From contig NZ_QLZR01000002.1 of assembly GCF_003289955.1 (NCBI RefSeq), positions 372,001 through 436,000 of the forward strand: 64,000 bases of DNA, read 5' to 3'. The DNA is from Planococcus halotolerans. GTDB taxonomy: Bacteria; Bacillota; Bacilli; Bacillales_A; Planococcaceae. Under the pieces are notes generated by a model. That model made no database searches. It was not told the DNA's origin and saw only the letters and a program-made list of their open reading frames with translations. Shown piece by piece: positions 1-8,616 of the stretch. Numbering within the stretch: position 1 is the first letter of the stretch; every line of letters starts with the position of its first letter. A program made the position numbers and the translations under genes.

Positions 1-21
1 TCCTGCAAGAGCCGGGAAATT

Positions 22-1716
22 TTACATTTCGTCCGGTGCATGGATTCCGAGCAAACGGAGGCTTTCCTTCAGCACCACAGTAACGGAGAAAACCAAAGCC
101 AGTCTTCCCTCCAGATGTTCATCATCTTCCAATACTTTCACGTGGCTATAGTATTTATTGAAATCCTGCGCCAATTCAATCGCATACCTGGCTATGACCG
201 ATGGTTCGCTTTGCTCAAAGCTTTTTTGAATCATCTCCGGAAATGCAATCAGGTCTTTGATGACTTCCCAACTGTAGCTGTCGTCCAGTCCCACAGCCGT
301 AATCTCTTCCGCCGTCATACCCGATTTCCGCAAAATCGAGCAGGCTCTGGCATGGGTATACTGCACATAGGGACCCGTAGTACCTTCAAAACGCAGCATT
401 GCTTCCAGTGAAAACTCGACATTATTCTGCCGTTCCGTCTTCAAATCATGAAAAATCACTGCACCGACGCCCACCATTCGTGCGGTTTCCGCTTTATTCG
501 CCAGTGCCGGATTCCGCTCTTCGATATTTTTTTCCGCCAATTCAATCACGTCTTTTAACACCTGGTCCAATAAAACCACTTTCCCTTTACGGGTCGACAT
601 CTTTTTCCCGTCTTTCAATATGAATCCGAATGGAATGTGTGCCATATCATCCGACCAGTCATATCCCATCTTTTTCAGCACCAATTTCAATTGCCTGAAA
701 TGCAGCGTCTGTTCCTGCCCGACCACGTACAGCGATTTTGCAAAATGATAATTTTCTTTTCTATATAGAGCCGCCGTCAAATCCCGTGTACCGTAAAGCG
801 TTGCGCCGTCACTTTTCCTGATCAGAAAAGGCGGCAGCCCTTCTTCGGTCAAATCAACCACTTCTGCGCCTTGGGACTCCGTAAGCAATTCCTTCGACTT
901 CAGCAATTCGATGGTCGCAGCCATCTTATCGTTATAGAAGGCTTCCCCGGCATACGAGTCGAAATCCACTTCCAGCAATTCATAAATTTTGCTGAATTCC
1001 TTCAGCGATTCATCTTTAAACCATGTCCATAATTCTTCCGCTTCCAAATCGCCATTCTCCAGTTGCCAAAACCACTTTCTGGCATCGTCTTCCAGGCCGG
1101 GGTCATCCTTGGCTTCCTCGTGAAATTTGACATACAGCGCCAATAATTCCGGTATAGCATTATCCTTCACTGCCGCTTCATCGCCCCATTTCTGATACGC
1201 GACGATCAACTTTCCGAACTGCGTGCCCCAATCTCCCAAATGATTGATCCCAACTGCTATATATCCCACCTTTTCAACGATTTTCGCCAATGAATTCCCA
1301 ATGACTGTGGATCTCAGATGTCCCATCGAAAAAGGTTTGGCAATATTGGGAGATGAAAAGTCGATGGTGATATTTCTGCCTTGTCCTAAATCGCTCACGC
1401 CATACGCTGCCCTTTCTTCCAGTATCGTCTGTAAGGTATCTTTGCTGACGACAGATTTCTTAAGGTAGCAATTCACATATGGTCCTGCGGCAGCTACTTT
1501 CTCGAAGACAGGATGCTTTATTCGCTCCGCCAGCTCGCCGGCAATTAAATGCGGTGCCTTGCCTTGGCTCTTCGCCAATGAAAAACAGGGAAATGCCAAA
1601 TCGCCCTGGCCATCAAACTTCGGTTTTTCCACTAAACCCATTATGCTTTCCAAAGACATGGTGCCATCCAGATTTTTCACAATTTCCTCGGCAAATAACT
1701 TGTTATAATCCATCAT
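22..1716 (-). CDS. argS: Arginyl-tRNA synthetase
   Basis: Class I aminoacyl-tRNA synthetase that charges tRNA-Arg in the cytoplasm; 564 residues is normal length. The N-terminal Add1 domain runs from about residue 1 to 85. The HIGH-like signature FSMGH lies at residues 129-133 after SPNIAKP, the KMSTRKG loop near residue 375, and the C-terminal anticodon-binding helical domain carries GPYVQYTHAR. Two tandem ATGs sit 6 and 9 bases after GGAGG, so the start could be either. The gene is monocistronic here, behind a T-box leader that couples expression to uncharged tRNA. Whether the genome has another argS cannot be seen. Confidence 0.97.
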   Translation of the reverse strand: MMDYNKLFAEEIVKNLDGTMSLESIMGLVEKPKFDGQGDLAFPCFSLAKSQGKAPHLIAGELAERIKHPVFEKVAAAGPYVNCYLKKSVVSKDTLQTILEERAAYGVSDLGQGRNITIDFSSPNIAKPFSMGHLRSTVIGNSLAKIVEKVGYIAVGINHLGDWGTQFGKLIVAYQKWGDEAAVKDNAIPELLALYVKFHEEAKDDPGLEDDARKWFWQLENGDLEAEELWTWFKDESLKEFSKIYELLEVDFDSYAGEAFYNDKMAATIELLKSKELLTESQGAEVVDLTEEGLPPFLIRKSDGATLYGTRDLTAALYRKENYHFAKSLYVVGQEQTLHFRQLKLVLKKMGYDWSDDMAHIPFGFILKDGKKMSTRKGKVVLLDQVLKDVIELAEKNIEERNPALANKAETARMVGVGAVIFHDLKTERQNNVEFSLEAMLRFEGTTGPYVQYTHARACSILRKSGMTAEEITAVGLDDSYSWEVIKDLIAFPEMIQKSFEQSEPSVIARYAIELAQDFNKYYSHVKVLEDDEHLEGRLALVFSVTVVLKESLRLLGIHAPDEM

Positions 1717-1744
1717 TATACTCCTCCATTTTTCCGGTAAAATA

Positions 1745-1972
1745 GAAAAATCCCGTCTCTAATGTAAATTAGAGACGGGATTCCCGCGGTACCACTCTGA
1801 TTGCCCGGTAAACGGACCTGCTTAAAGCGATAACGGCGCCAGCCGACCTGCCCTACTCGAGTTCAGGCGGTTTCTCAGATATGCGGTTCGGAATACTTCG
1901 GCCACCAGGCTTCCACCATCCCCGGCTCGCTTGGACACTCCATATCCCTACTCTTATCTTCCCAGAATTTAA
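1745..1972 (-). promoter_or_regulatory. T-box leader upstream of argS
   Basis: On the minus strand the leader contains the conserved T-box AGTGGTACCGCGG (1784-1796) that pairs with the NCCA end of uncharged tRNA. It is followed by a terminator whose arms are TCCCGTCTCTAAT (1751-1763) and its complement (1768-1780), with a U-tract at 1745-1750. The Stem I landmark GAGCCGGGGATGGTGGAAGC lies upstream. A CGC triplet (1883-1885) close to the 3' side of Stem I could be an arginine specifier, but I did not fold the RNA. Confidence 0.93.
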
Positions 1973-1987
1973 TGTATTTTTATTATC

Positions 1988-2305
1988 TTACCGATTTCCA
2001 TAATTTGTGTCAATGTTTGTTGAGACTTTTTCGTATTTGAGGAGAAATGGCAAGCCCAATGAAACCAGAACAATTACAGCTGCTATCGGCAAAATAACCT
2101 CCAGTAATCCAAGATTCTGCATAATAATCGAAATATAAATCATGGGCATCAGCAGCAATAAAACCGTCAACAGCCGGGAAGCACTCGCAACTTTATGCAC
2201 TGTTCCACAATTCCGGCACCGTACTGGCTGAAAAGCGAACCATAATGATTTATAAAGCTGATTCCATTTGAAAGGTTCGTTGCATTCTGCACATTTCTGC
2301 ATCAT
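1988..2305 (-). CDS. CXXC-20-CXXC-type membrane protein
   Basis: A 105-residue protein with an N-terminal zinc-ribbon-like pair, C5-x2-C8 and C30-x2-C33, followed by two predicted membrane helices (about 45-62 and 68-90). This matches the small Bacilli family known as CXXC-20-CXXC (TIGR04104-like), whose function is unknown. GGAG sits just upstream of tandem ATGs. A second member lies at 10690-10992. It stands alone between argS and dsdA. Confidence 0.8.
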   Translation of the reverse strand: MMQKCAECNEPFKWNQLYKSLWFAFQPVRCRNCGTVHKVASASRLLTVLLLLMPMIYISIIMQNLGLLEVILPIAAVIVLVSLGLPFLLKYEKVSTNIDTNYGNR

Positions 2306-2338
2306 TCCGACTCCTTTTTGCTTAAAAAAACAAATCTT

Positions 2339-3670
2339 TTATTCGCGTAAATTCTTGCCTCTTTGGTACATTGTCTGCATGTTTTCCTCAGGCACCAAAG
2401 CGCCTCCGGTTGACCACGCAATGTGCACAGCCTTATCGGGGTCCACTCCGCGTGCAGACAGATATTCCTCTTGGCTCAATTTAACCGGTCCGAGTAAAGA
2501 CGATGCCGCAGATGGCTCGACAAAAATGTCATCGCCGTCAGCAAGAATCGCCAATAGCCGGTACAATTCCTCGTCTTCAAGAGTGTAAATGCCGCTGATC
2601 AATTTTTCACTGATTGACGAAGCGAAACTCGATGGCCTGCCAACTGCAAGACCGTCGCCTTCGGTCAAATTATCGATTCCGAAATCCTGGACGCATACTT
2701 TTTCCTTCTCACCCGTCATCAAACCGATCAGGACGGACGGCGAATGCGTTGGTTCCACAAAGAAACAATGGACGGCATCCCCATAAATCTGCTTGAGCCC
2801 GAACGTGATGCCACCCGGCGACCCGCCAACACCGCATGGCAAATAAACGACCAGAGGATGTTCCGCATCAATAGTTATACCCAGATCATCCAATTGTTTT
2901 TTTAGCCGGAAAGCTGCAGTGCTGTAGCCAAGGAACAGATGCTTCGAGTTTTCATCATCGACAAAATATGCCATTGGGTTCTCTTTTGTCTGTTGACGGC
3001 CCTCCAGAATGGCTTCGCCGAAATCGCCTTCAAATTCATGGACAATTGCGCCTTTTGACCGCAGCAAGTCCTTCTTCCACGCTTTCGCATCAGCCGACAT
3101 ATAAACTGAAACGGAAAAACCGAGCTCCGCACTGATAATTCCGATGCTGAGCCCTAAATTGCCTGTAGAACCCACGCCGATTGAATATTGGCTGAAGAAA
3201 TCCTTAAATTCCTTGGATGCAAACTTTCTGTAATCATCACCCTTAGTGATTATGCCATTCTCCATCGCCAATTGTTCCGCATGATGCAGCACTTCATAAA
3301 AGCCGCCGCGTGCTTTGATCGACCCCGCGACCGCCAGTTCATTGTCACATTTCAGAAGCAATCTGCCGGGAATTTTTGTACTGTAAGTGGTTTCTATAAT
3401 ATTTTTAGTAGAGGAAATTTCTTTCAATGGTGACTCGATGATTCCTCCAGCTTCTGCCGTTTCAGGAAACGCTATCGCCAAAAAAGGCGCAAACCGCTGC
3501 CACAGCTCCTCCGCTCCCTGCATATCCTCTTTCGTTACGGCCAGTTGCCCGAGATCCGAACTCTTTGTATCATTCGGATTCAGCCATAACACCGGCCGAA
3601 AATCCATCACATCGGATAATAAAGGGTACTTCTGCTGCCAATCGTTGAGTTGCTGTTGCGTAACTGCCAT
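2339..3670 (-). CDS. dsdA: D-serine ammonia-lyase (dehydratase)
   Basis: PLP-dependent fold-type II enzyme that deaminates D-serine to pyruvate and ammonia. With the start used here it is 443 residues, the family length. The PLP lysine is in AVAGSIKARGG at about K119, matching E. coli DsdA K118, and the glycine-rich phosphate loop GSTGNLGLS follows. The frame is open for 33 more codons upstream (to 3769), but AAAGGA is placed for the ATG at 3668-3670 that begins MAVTQQQL. The BKACE gene lies upstream on the same strand with a gap of about 120 bases, so the two may be co-transcribed. Confidence 0.95.
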   Translation of the reverse strand: MAVTQQQLNDWQQKYPLLSDVMDFRPVLWLNPNDTKSSDLGQLAVTKEDMQGAEELWQRFAPFLAIAFPETAEAGGIIESPLKEISSTKNIIETTYSTKIPGRLLLKCDNELAVAGSIKARGGFYEVLHHAEQLAMENGIITKGDDYRKFASKEFKDFFSQYSIGVGSTGNLGLSIGIISAELGFSVSVYMSADAKAWKKDLLRSKGAIVHEFEGDFGEAILEGRQQTKENPMAYFVDDENSKHLFLGYSTAAFRLKKQLDDLGITIDAEHPLVVYLPCGVGGSPGGITFGLKQIYGDAVHCFFVEPTHSPSVLIGLMTGEKEKVCVQDFGIDNLTEGDGLAVGRPSSFASSISEKLISGIYTLEDEELYRLLAILADGDDIFVEPSAASSLLGPVKLSQEEYLSARGVDPDKAVHIAWSTGGALVPEENMQTMYQRGKNLRE

Positions 3671-3788
3671 TGGAATCATCCTTTCTGCTGAGTGACTGCT
3701 TCTCTCCTCATCATACATGAAAATATTGCTGATTTCATTTTCTGTTCTGAATGGGTTTCGGGAATCCAAATTTAATATTTGGAAGAAT

Positions 3789-4511
3789 TTATAATGCAGA
3801 TAACCCCATCATTAGCTCCCTGTATAATTCGCCATTTCCCGATGCCCTTATCCCACTCCTTAAAACCAATGTATCCTCCAAACCGATTCGCACCCCGCAA
3901 TTTTTGGCCAGAGCATTATCAATTACCGCCCACGTATTTATCCCTTCTCCGTGATGTACCTGCTCCAATGAATGATTATGCTCGGCTATAAATGTGCTGA
4001 TCTGGTTGGCTTGGCGAATTGCTTCCTCTCTTTCTTCGAAGAACATCTCAATCAGCACTCGTTCGCAAAATTGATCCAGATTATTCTTCACAAAAATTTC
4101 GGCGTCGTTGAGACTCCATATCCCCGCTTCCGGTTTTATCCCTTTATTCTTCAGCAAATTCCAAAGTTCGATGCTTCCCGGCTCTGAGAGATTCACTGAA
4201 ATATAATCCGGCCGGAATTCCCAGCCCCTGATATTCTTATACCGCCTCTCCGGAGTCATCCCGTTGAACAAATTCGAACTTAAGCCGATTTTTATATCCG
4301 GAAAGCGTTGCTTCAAAACCCGCATTTGCGGTGCGAGCAGATGGTTTTCGAATGTCTCCATTCCCTCGTTGTCCCTTAAATGCACATGAAAATGCTCCAC
4401 TCCAAGCTTTCTCAGTGTATGAATGTCGCCTATTATCTCATCGAGCGTAACGGGGATTCCAGCATGCCCCCGTTTGGTCCGTCCTCCGTTCAAACAAACT
4501 TTAATGACCAC
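3789..4511 (-). CDS. BKACE-family (DUF849) beta-keto acid cleavage enzyme
   Basis: Family members condense a beta-keto acid with acetyl-CoA using a metal bound in a TIM barrel. The metal-site motif is visible as HFHVHLRD at residues 40-47, followed by IGLSSN and a late IRIGLEDT-like segment (VRIGLEDT). At 240 residues it is shorter than the usual 270-310, yet it starts with a clean N-terminus (VIKVCLNGGRT) and keeps the C-terminal barrel strands. The substrate cannot be assigned. The neighbouring dsdA suggests amino acid catabolism, which is inference only. Confidence 0.85.
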   Translation of the reverse strand: MVIKVCLNGGRTKRGHAGIPVTLDEIIGDIHTLRKLGVEHFHVHLRDNEGMETFENHLLAPQMRVLKQRFPDIKIGLSSNLFNGMTPERRYKNIRGWEFRPDYISVNLSEPGSIELWNLLKNKGIKPEAGIWSLNDAEIFVKNNLDQFCERVLIEMFFEEREEAIRQANQISTFIAEHNHSLEQVHHGEGINTWAVIDNALAKNCGVRIGLEDTLVLRSGIRASGNGELYRELMMGLSAL

Positions 4512-4707
4512 GCTTAATCACCCCTTTTATATAAATGAAGAACCGGAGTCAGCCAAGAAATCGAAACAATACGAAATACATTCTATAAATATTCTTCGAT
4601 TTCCTTCCTGGCATTACTCGCCAAGCGAAGATTACTGGTTAGTCACAAATTCATCATTCAAAAATTCACACACTAATTGACAACCCATATAAATAATATT
4701 AAGTTCA

Positions 4708-4743
4708 GAAAAAACCAGAAACTTAATTGCTGAGTTTCCGGTT
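4708..4743 (-). terminator. Rho-independent terminator after the small membrane protein gene
   Basis: Stem arms AACCAGAAAC (4713-4722) and GTTTCCGGTT (4734-4743) are followed on the minus strand by a T-run at 4708-4714. It lies just downstream of the gene ending at 4770. Confidence 0.75.
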
Positions 4744-4769
4744 CACTAGTTAATCATTTATTAATATCA

Positions 4770-5051
4770 TTAAATTATAAAATACAACAAGACGGACCCG
4801 ATAAAACTAGGTAAAGCGATCAGTAATATAGTGTTCGATGCATTAATCGTGTTATCTAATTTTATAACGGCTAAATTTCCCAGCACTGGCGCAGAGGAGC
4901 TGATGAAACCCGTTTTTAAGAAACCGCCGATTAAGATGCCGCAGAGCCCTATTATTCCGGTCACATTCATAGCAATTTCCAGATTATTTTGCAGCATGAA
5001 TAATCCGGTTATAAAAACAAAAATTGCGATCCCCAGTATAATTCTTTTCAT
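4770..5051 (-). CDS. Small membrane protein, DUF5316-like
   Basis: A 93-residue protein with three hydrophobic segments (about 2-18, 26-45 and 72-92) and a short polar linker. GGAGG lies directly upstream of the ATG at 5049-5051 (MKRIILGIAIF). The frame continues 15 codons further upstream, but that extension would contain the ribosome binding site, so the shorter start is chosen. It resembles small Bacilli proteins of the DUF5316 type, an assignment made from layout rather than alignment. Function unknown. Confidence 0.7.
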   Translation of the reverse strand: MKRIILGIAIFVFITGLFMLQNNLEIAMNVTGIIGLCGILIGGFLKTGFISSSAPVLGNLAVIKLDNTINASNTILLIALPSFIGSVLLYFII

Positions 5052-5206
5052 AAAAGAGCCTCCTATCCTAACCTGTTCCCTTACAATTATCTTCATCTAA
5101 TAGTTTAGCTTAAATAACTTGCATACTATTCAGGTTTACTTGGTCAGGCTACTGCAATTAAGTTCTCTGCATTTAAGTTGTCATACCCTAACTTCCCCAC
5201 TTTCCT

Positions 5207-6100
5207 CTAGGGCAGAACTTTTTCTGGCAGTGCTTGTTTTGCTGGTTTTTCGGGCCAGTTCACCAGGAAAATGCCTGAGAAAATTAGCGCCCCTCCGATT
5301 GCCAATGACCACCCCACTTGTTCATCCAGCAACAGCCAGCCTGATATTACACCGAAAAATGGGGCAAGAAACAAAAATGCACTGACTTTTCCCGGGTGTT
5401 CTTTTTCCAGCAGGAAGAACCAGATGGCAAATTGAACGATGGATGCGGGAATCGAAAGCCATAACAGGATGGATATTGATGTCGCATTAATCACCAGCAG
5501 AGGATCTTCCAGCAATGCACTGCCTGCCAGCAAAATCAAACCGCCGAATAGCATCTGATAAGCCGTTAATACCCACGTATCGAATAATACGCCCCATTTC
5601 TTAATCAGCAATGTGCCGATCGCCCACGATATCGCACTGATAAATCCTAAAAGAGTTCCTGCCTCCAGATTCAAATGGCTTCCCATCGTAATAAAAACAC
5701 CTGCAAAGCCAATCAGAACTCCTCCCCATTGAACCAGCCGGTAATGGATACCCATCAGCAATGTGCCGAAAATGACCACAAGCAAAGGGTTTGTAAACGT
5801 CAAAATTGCAGATTCACCTGCAGTAATTGTACGCAAACTCAGGAAGATGGCTCCCATCACTCCCGCTGTCTGTACAGCCCCTATGGTGGCCATCCGAAGC
5901 CAGTCCGCTAAACTCTTTGGATGTGTTCTTTTAAACAATAAGATGAAAGCTGCCATTAAAATGCCAGCCAAAGTAAAACGCAGACCAACAAGCAGCAAAG
6001 GGGAAAAATAAGACAAACCAATTTTTCCTACTGCAAAGGAAGACCCCATTAAACTTGTCGTTGTTACGATGAGAAATACAAAAATTAATTTATTTTTCAA
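5207..6100 (-). CDS. DMT-superfamily (EamA) transporter
   Basis: A 297-residue protein with ten hydrophobic helices in two EamA repeats, starting with the typical SSFAVGKIGL segment and the motif GLRFTLAG in helix 2. Family members export amino acids or other metabolites; the substrate is not predictable. The start is TTG at 6098-6100, eight bases after AAAGGAGG. It is transcribed alone, ending into a region with no gene before 5051. Confidence 0.9.
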   Translation of the reverse strand: MKNKLIFVFLIVTTTSLMGSSFAVGKIGLSYFSPLLLVGLRFTLAGILMAAFILLFKRTHPKSLADWLRMATIGAVQTAGVMGAIFLSLRTITAGESAILTFTNPLLVVIFGTLLMGIHYRLVQWGGVLIGFAGVFITMGSHLNLEAGTLLGFISAISWAIGTLLIKKWGVLFDTWVLTAYQMLFGGLILLAGSALLEDPLLVINATSISILLWLSIPASIVQFAIWFFLLEKEHPGKVSAFLFLAPFFGVISGWLLLDEQVGWSLAIGGALIFSGIFLVNWPEKPAKQALPEKVLP

Positions 6101-6576
6101 ATGGGCGTCCTCCTTTCTTCTTTATATAATGCAGCTGCTTTGCGGCTTTTTGGGTGATAACAATTTTTGTTATAGGTACTTGGTATATCGTGTTCCAGGC
6201 TACCCTTAAAGAGTTGCAATTTATGTATATTAAAACTGCTCAATAAATACCTCACGGCAAAACTTATGCTGGATTTTATTATAGTATAAATCTTATAAAC
6301 CTCTTTAACACTACAAAAAGCAGTGCTGAAAATCGAATGGGAATTCGTTTAGTTAATTGAATCAGTAGAATCTACTGTGACTTTTACATAGGCCTCAGCA
6401 GAACTTGCTTGCACAGAAAAAGGAAGAGTAGCGGTAATCAGGCTGCACTACTCTTCCTATATATTCCCTGTTGAAAAATTAACGACTTCAAATCAATTAG
6501 AATTGATTATTTAATCTAAAATACTTTTTATCATTTTTTTATATTATACAACTTTAAACCAAAAGCATTAAACGGA
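6101..6576. other. Intergenic region with one terminator
   Basis: A non-coding stretch between the aminotransferase (3' end at 6577) and the DMT gene. It holds the terminator at 6415-6458 and AT-rich promoter-like sequence closer to 6300 (for example TATTATAGTATAAA). I found no convincing gene in it. Confidence 0.6.
6415..6458 (-). terminator. Terminator downstream of the aminotransferase
   Basis: Perfect stem arms AGGAAGAGTAG (6421-6431) and its complement (6448-6458), followed on the minus strand by a short U-rich tail. It sits about 120 bases beyond the stop codon at 6577. Confidence 0.75.
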
Positions 6577-7779
6577 TTACTTCACCGCAGCTTCAGTTCT
6601 TATTTCCTGATGAAGTACTTCGCCGATGCGCTTCATGCCTTCGATGATCCGGTCTTCAGAAGCGTTTGAAAAGTTTAAGCGGAGCGCATTACTTTGTGAG
6701 TCGGTTGCGAAAAAGGCATCTCCGGGAAGCACAGCCACACCTTTTTCAAGGCAGGATATTGAAATTTTCCTGGCATTTATAGTATCCGGAAGTTCTACCC
6801 AAACAAATAGTCCGCCTTCCGGTTTCACACAGGAAACCGCTTCAGGAAAGTACTGATTTACACATTCATACATTACGTGACATCTATCATGATAAGTGGC
6901 GTTGATTTTTTCGATATGGGCGTCAATATCATTTTGTTCCATATACTTCGAAGTAATCCTTTGCGCGAAACCATCAGAATGCATATCCGCAGATTCCTTG
7001 AATGCCATATATTTTTCGATTATCAATTCATCGGCACAAATCCAGCCAAGCCGAAGTCCAGGCGCGAATATTTTAGAAAAAGAGCTCATGTAAATGACGC
7101 GGCCTTCTGTATCAAAATGCTTGATCGGTGGAATTTGAGTACCGGAAAAGCGGATGGCGCCATACGGGTTATCTTCCAAAATAAGTACGTCATATTGTTG
7201 AGCAAGCTCAAGCATCCTTTTTCTTCTTTCCAAACTAAGTGTACGGCCTGTCGGGTTTTGGAAATCTGGAATAGTATAGATAAATTTCGCATCAGGATTC
7301 TCTTGGAGCTGTTGTTCCAACGCTTCCATGAGCATACCGTTTTCATCCATTTCGACGTCTACGATATTAGCGTTGCATATGTTGAAAACGTTAAGCGCCG
7401 CTAAATAAGTCGGGCTTTCACATATGACCGTATCGCCCTCATCAAGAAGCAGGCGTCCGGTCAGATCAATCGCCTGCTGGGAACCTGACGTAATCATAAC
7501 TTGATTTAAATTTGCCTGTATTCCGATTGCCTCCATCCGCTCCAAAGTTTTACGGCGGAGAGGGCTATACCCCTCAGTCGGGCTGTATTGAAGAGAAACT
7601 GGTCCGTCTTCAGTAAGAACAGCTTCACTTGCTTTCTTCAGTGCCTCAATAGGGAAAAGTTCAGGAGCAGGAAGACCGCCAGCGAAAGAAATTAAATCTG
7701 GTTGTTCTGCAGCTGTTAAGATGATTCGCATATCCGAGGGTTTCATCATATTGGCTCTCTTAGTGAATTTATGAATCAT
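6577..7779 (-). CDS. PLP-dependent class I/II aminotransferase (2-aminoadipate/aromatic type)
   Basis: A 400-residue fold-type I aminotransferase. The PLP lysine sits in SSFSKIFAPGLRLGW, the ring-stacking segment is GSQQAIDL, and NPTGR and EDNPYG give the conserved Asn and Asp/Tyr. The N-terminus ISFAGGLPAPELFP is typical of the LysN/KAT-like subgroup (2-aminoadipate, kynurenine or aromatic aminotransferases). There is no N-terminal GntR domain, so it is an enzyme and not a MocR regulator. AGGAGG lies eight bases before the ATG. It is monocistronic. Confidence 0.92.
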   Translation of the reverse strand: MIHKFTKRANMMKPSDMRIILTAAEQPDLISFAGGLPAPELFPIEALKKASEAVLTEDGPVSLQYSPTEGYSPLRRKTLERMEAIGIQANLNQVMITSGSQQAIDLTGRLLLDEGDTVICESPTYLAALNVFNICNANIVDVEMDENGMLMEALEQQLQENPDAKFIYTIPDFQNPTGRTLSLERRKRMLELAQQYDVLILEDNPYGAIRFSGTQIPPIKHFDTEGRVIYMSSFSKIFAPGLRLGWICADELIIEKYMAFKESADMHSDGFAQRITSKYMEQNDIDAHIEKINATYHDRCHVMYECVNQYFPEAVSCVKPEGGLFVWVELPDTINARKISISCLEKGVAVLPGDAFFATDSQSNALRLNFSNASEDRIIEGMKRIGEVLHQEIRTEAAVK

Positions 7780-8250
7780 TTTCTGATCCTCCTATGTACA
7801 GTGATTGAAAACCGGCTTTATTATTGTCCCGTCCGATTGTTATTTACTAAACTGCTCAAATCAGTGCAGCAACTCATTAATAAATAACTTAGACCTTGGA
7901 CTCTGTAACGGATAATAGAATTACTTACTATTTCCTTAAGAAAACATATTACACTATTTTCACATTCAATATGTGCTTACTGAATAAAGTTTTGATACTA
8001 GTTCGATCTTATTTTTAAATCGACTTCAGCTTTTATAATATTCTTTCACGGAATGGGAGCTACACTCTAGAATCTTAATCTATGTTTTGAATTTAATGAG
8101 AATATCAGCAGCCCTTCTATTTTCCAAATAGTTGAAACTATCAGTATCCTCCATCGTATACACTTAAGAAGGCTTTTCTAATTTCAGCCATCATCTATAG
8201 CCTCCTCTTTGTTTCGGAAATAAAAATTTATTACCTTAGGAGGAAATAAG
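7780..8250. other. Intergenic region between divergent genes
   Basis: The shared upstream region of the aminotransferase (minus) and the gene at 8251 (plus). It is AT-rich and holds promoter-like TATAAT-type sequences. The only coding candidate is a 17-codon minus-strand ORF at 8141-8194. Confidence 0.5.
8141..8194 (-). CDS. Possible 17-residue peptide or gene remnant
   Basis: A minus-strand ORF beginning with tandem ATG codons after a strong AGGAGG (8201-8206) and ending at TGA (8141-8143). It reads MMAEIRKAFLSVYDGGY. The ribosome binding site is better than chance would suggest, but the length gives no domain. It could be a real small peptide or the start of a lost gene. No homology can be claimed. 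Confidence 0.25.
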   Translation of the reverse strand: MMAEIRKAFLSVYDGGY

Positions 8251-8574
8251 ATGAAGCAAGCAATTATTTTCACTTTAACTTTCCAGGTGCTTGGCATTTT
8301 AAATTTATTGATCTCGATCCTGTTCGACTTGAATTTTGCCGATGTCTCCATTCCATTAGGCGTGGTCTGCGTTGGTTTTGCTCATAGTTTCACAGGAGGA
8401 ACCAGTCCTTATATGCGGCAGTCAGATATGGAAACGCGGGGCGAAACCGGCATTCGAATGCCATTCATGAATAAAGCAGCACGCACTTCATTTATCTTTT
8501 TCGGTTCTCTTGCTTACTTTCTGTTTGCACTTATTTTGACGCTCTTTTTTTACAGGGAATATTTCATCGGATAA
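8251..8574 (+). CDS. Small three-helix membrane protein
   Basis: A 107-residue protein with hydrophobic segments at about 4-24, 32-48 and 82-103 and a polar loop around residues 50-75 (TSPYMRQSDMETRG). AGGAGG precedes the ATG. It resembles small uncharacterised Bacilli membrane proteins (DUF3899-like at best). It lies 42 bases upstream of the fused permease and is probably co-transcribed. Function unknown. Confidence 0.7.
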   Translation: MKQAIIFTLTFQVLGILNLLISILFDLNFADVSIPLGVVCVGFAHSFTGGTSPYMRQSDMETRGETGIRMPFMNKAARTSFIFFGSLAYFLFALILTLFFYREYFIG

Positions 8575-8616
8575 TCACAGCTGTTTAAAAACCATTCACC
8601 GAAAGGAGGGCTCTTC

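Noticed and set aside
6577-7779. MocR-type regulator
   Set aside because: The protein has only the aminotransferase domain; no N-terminal winged helix is present.
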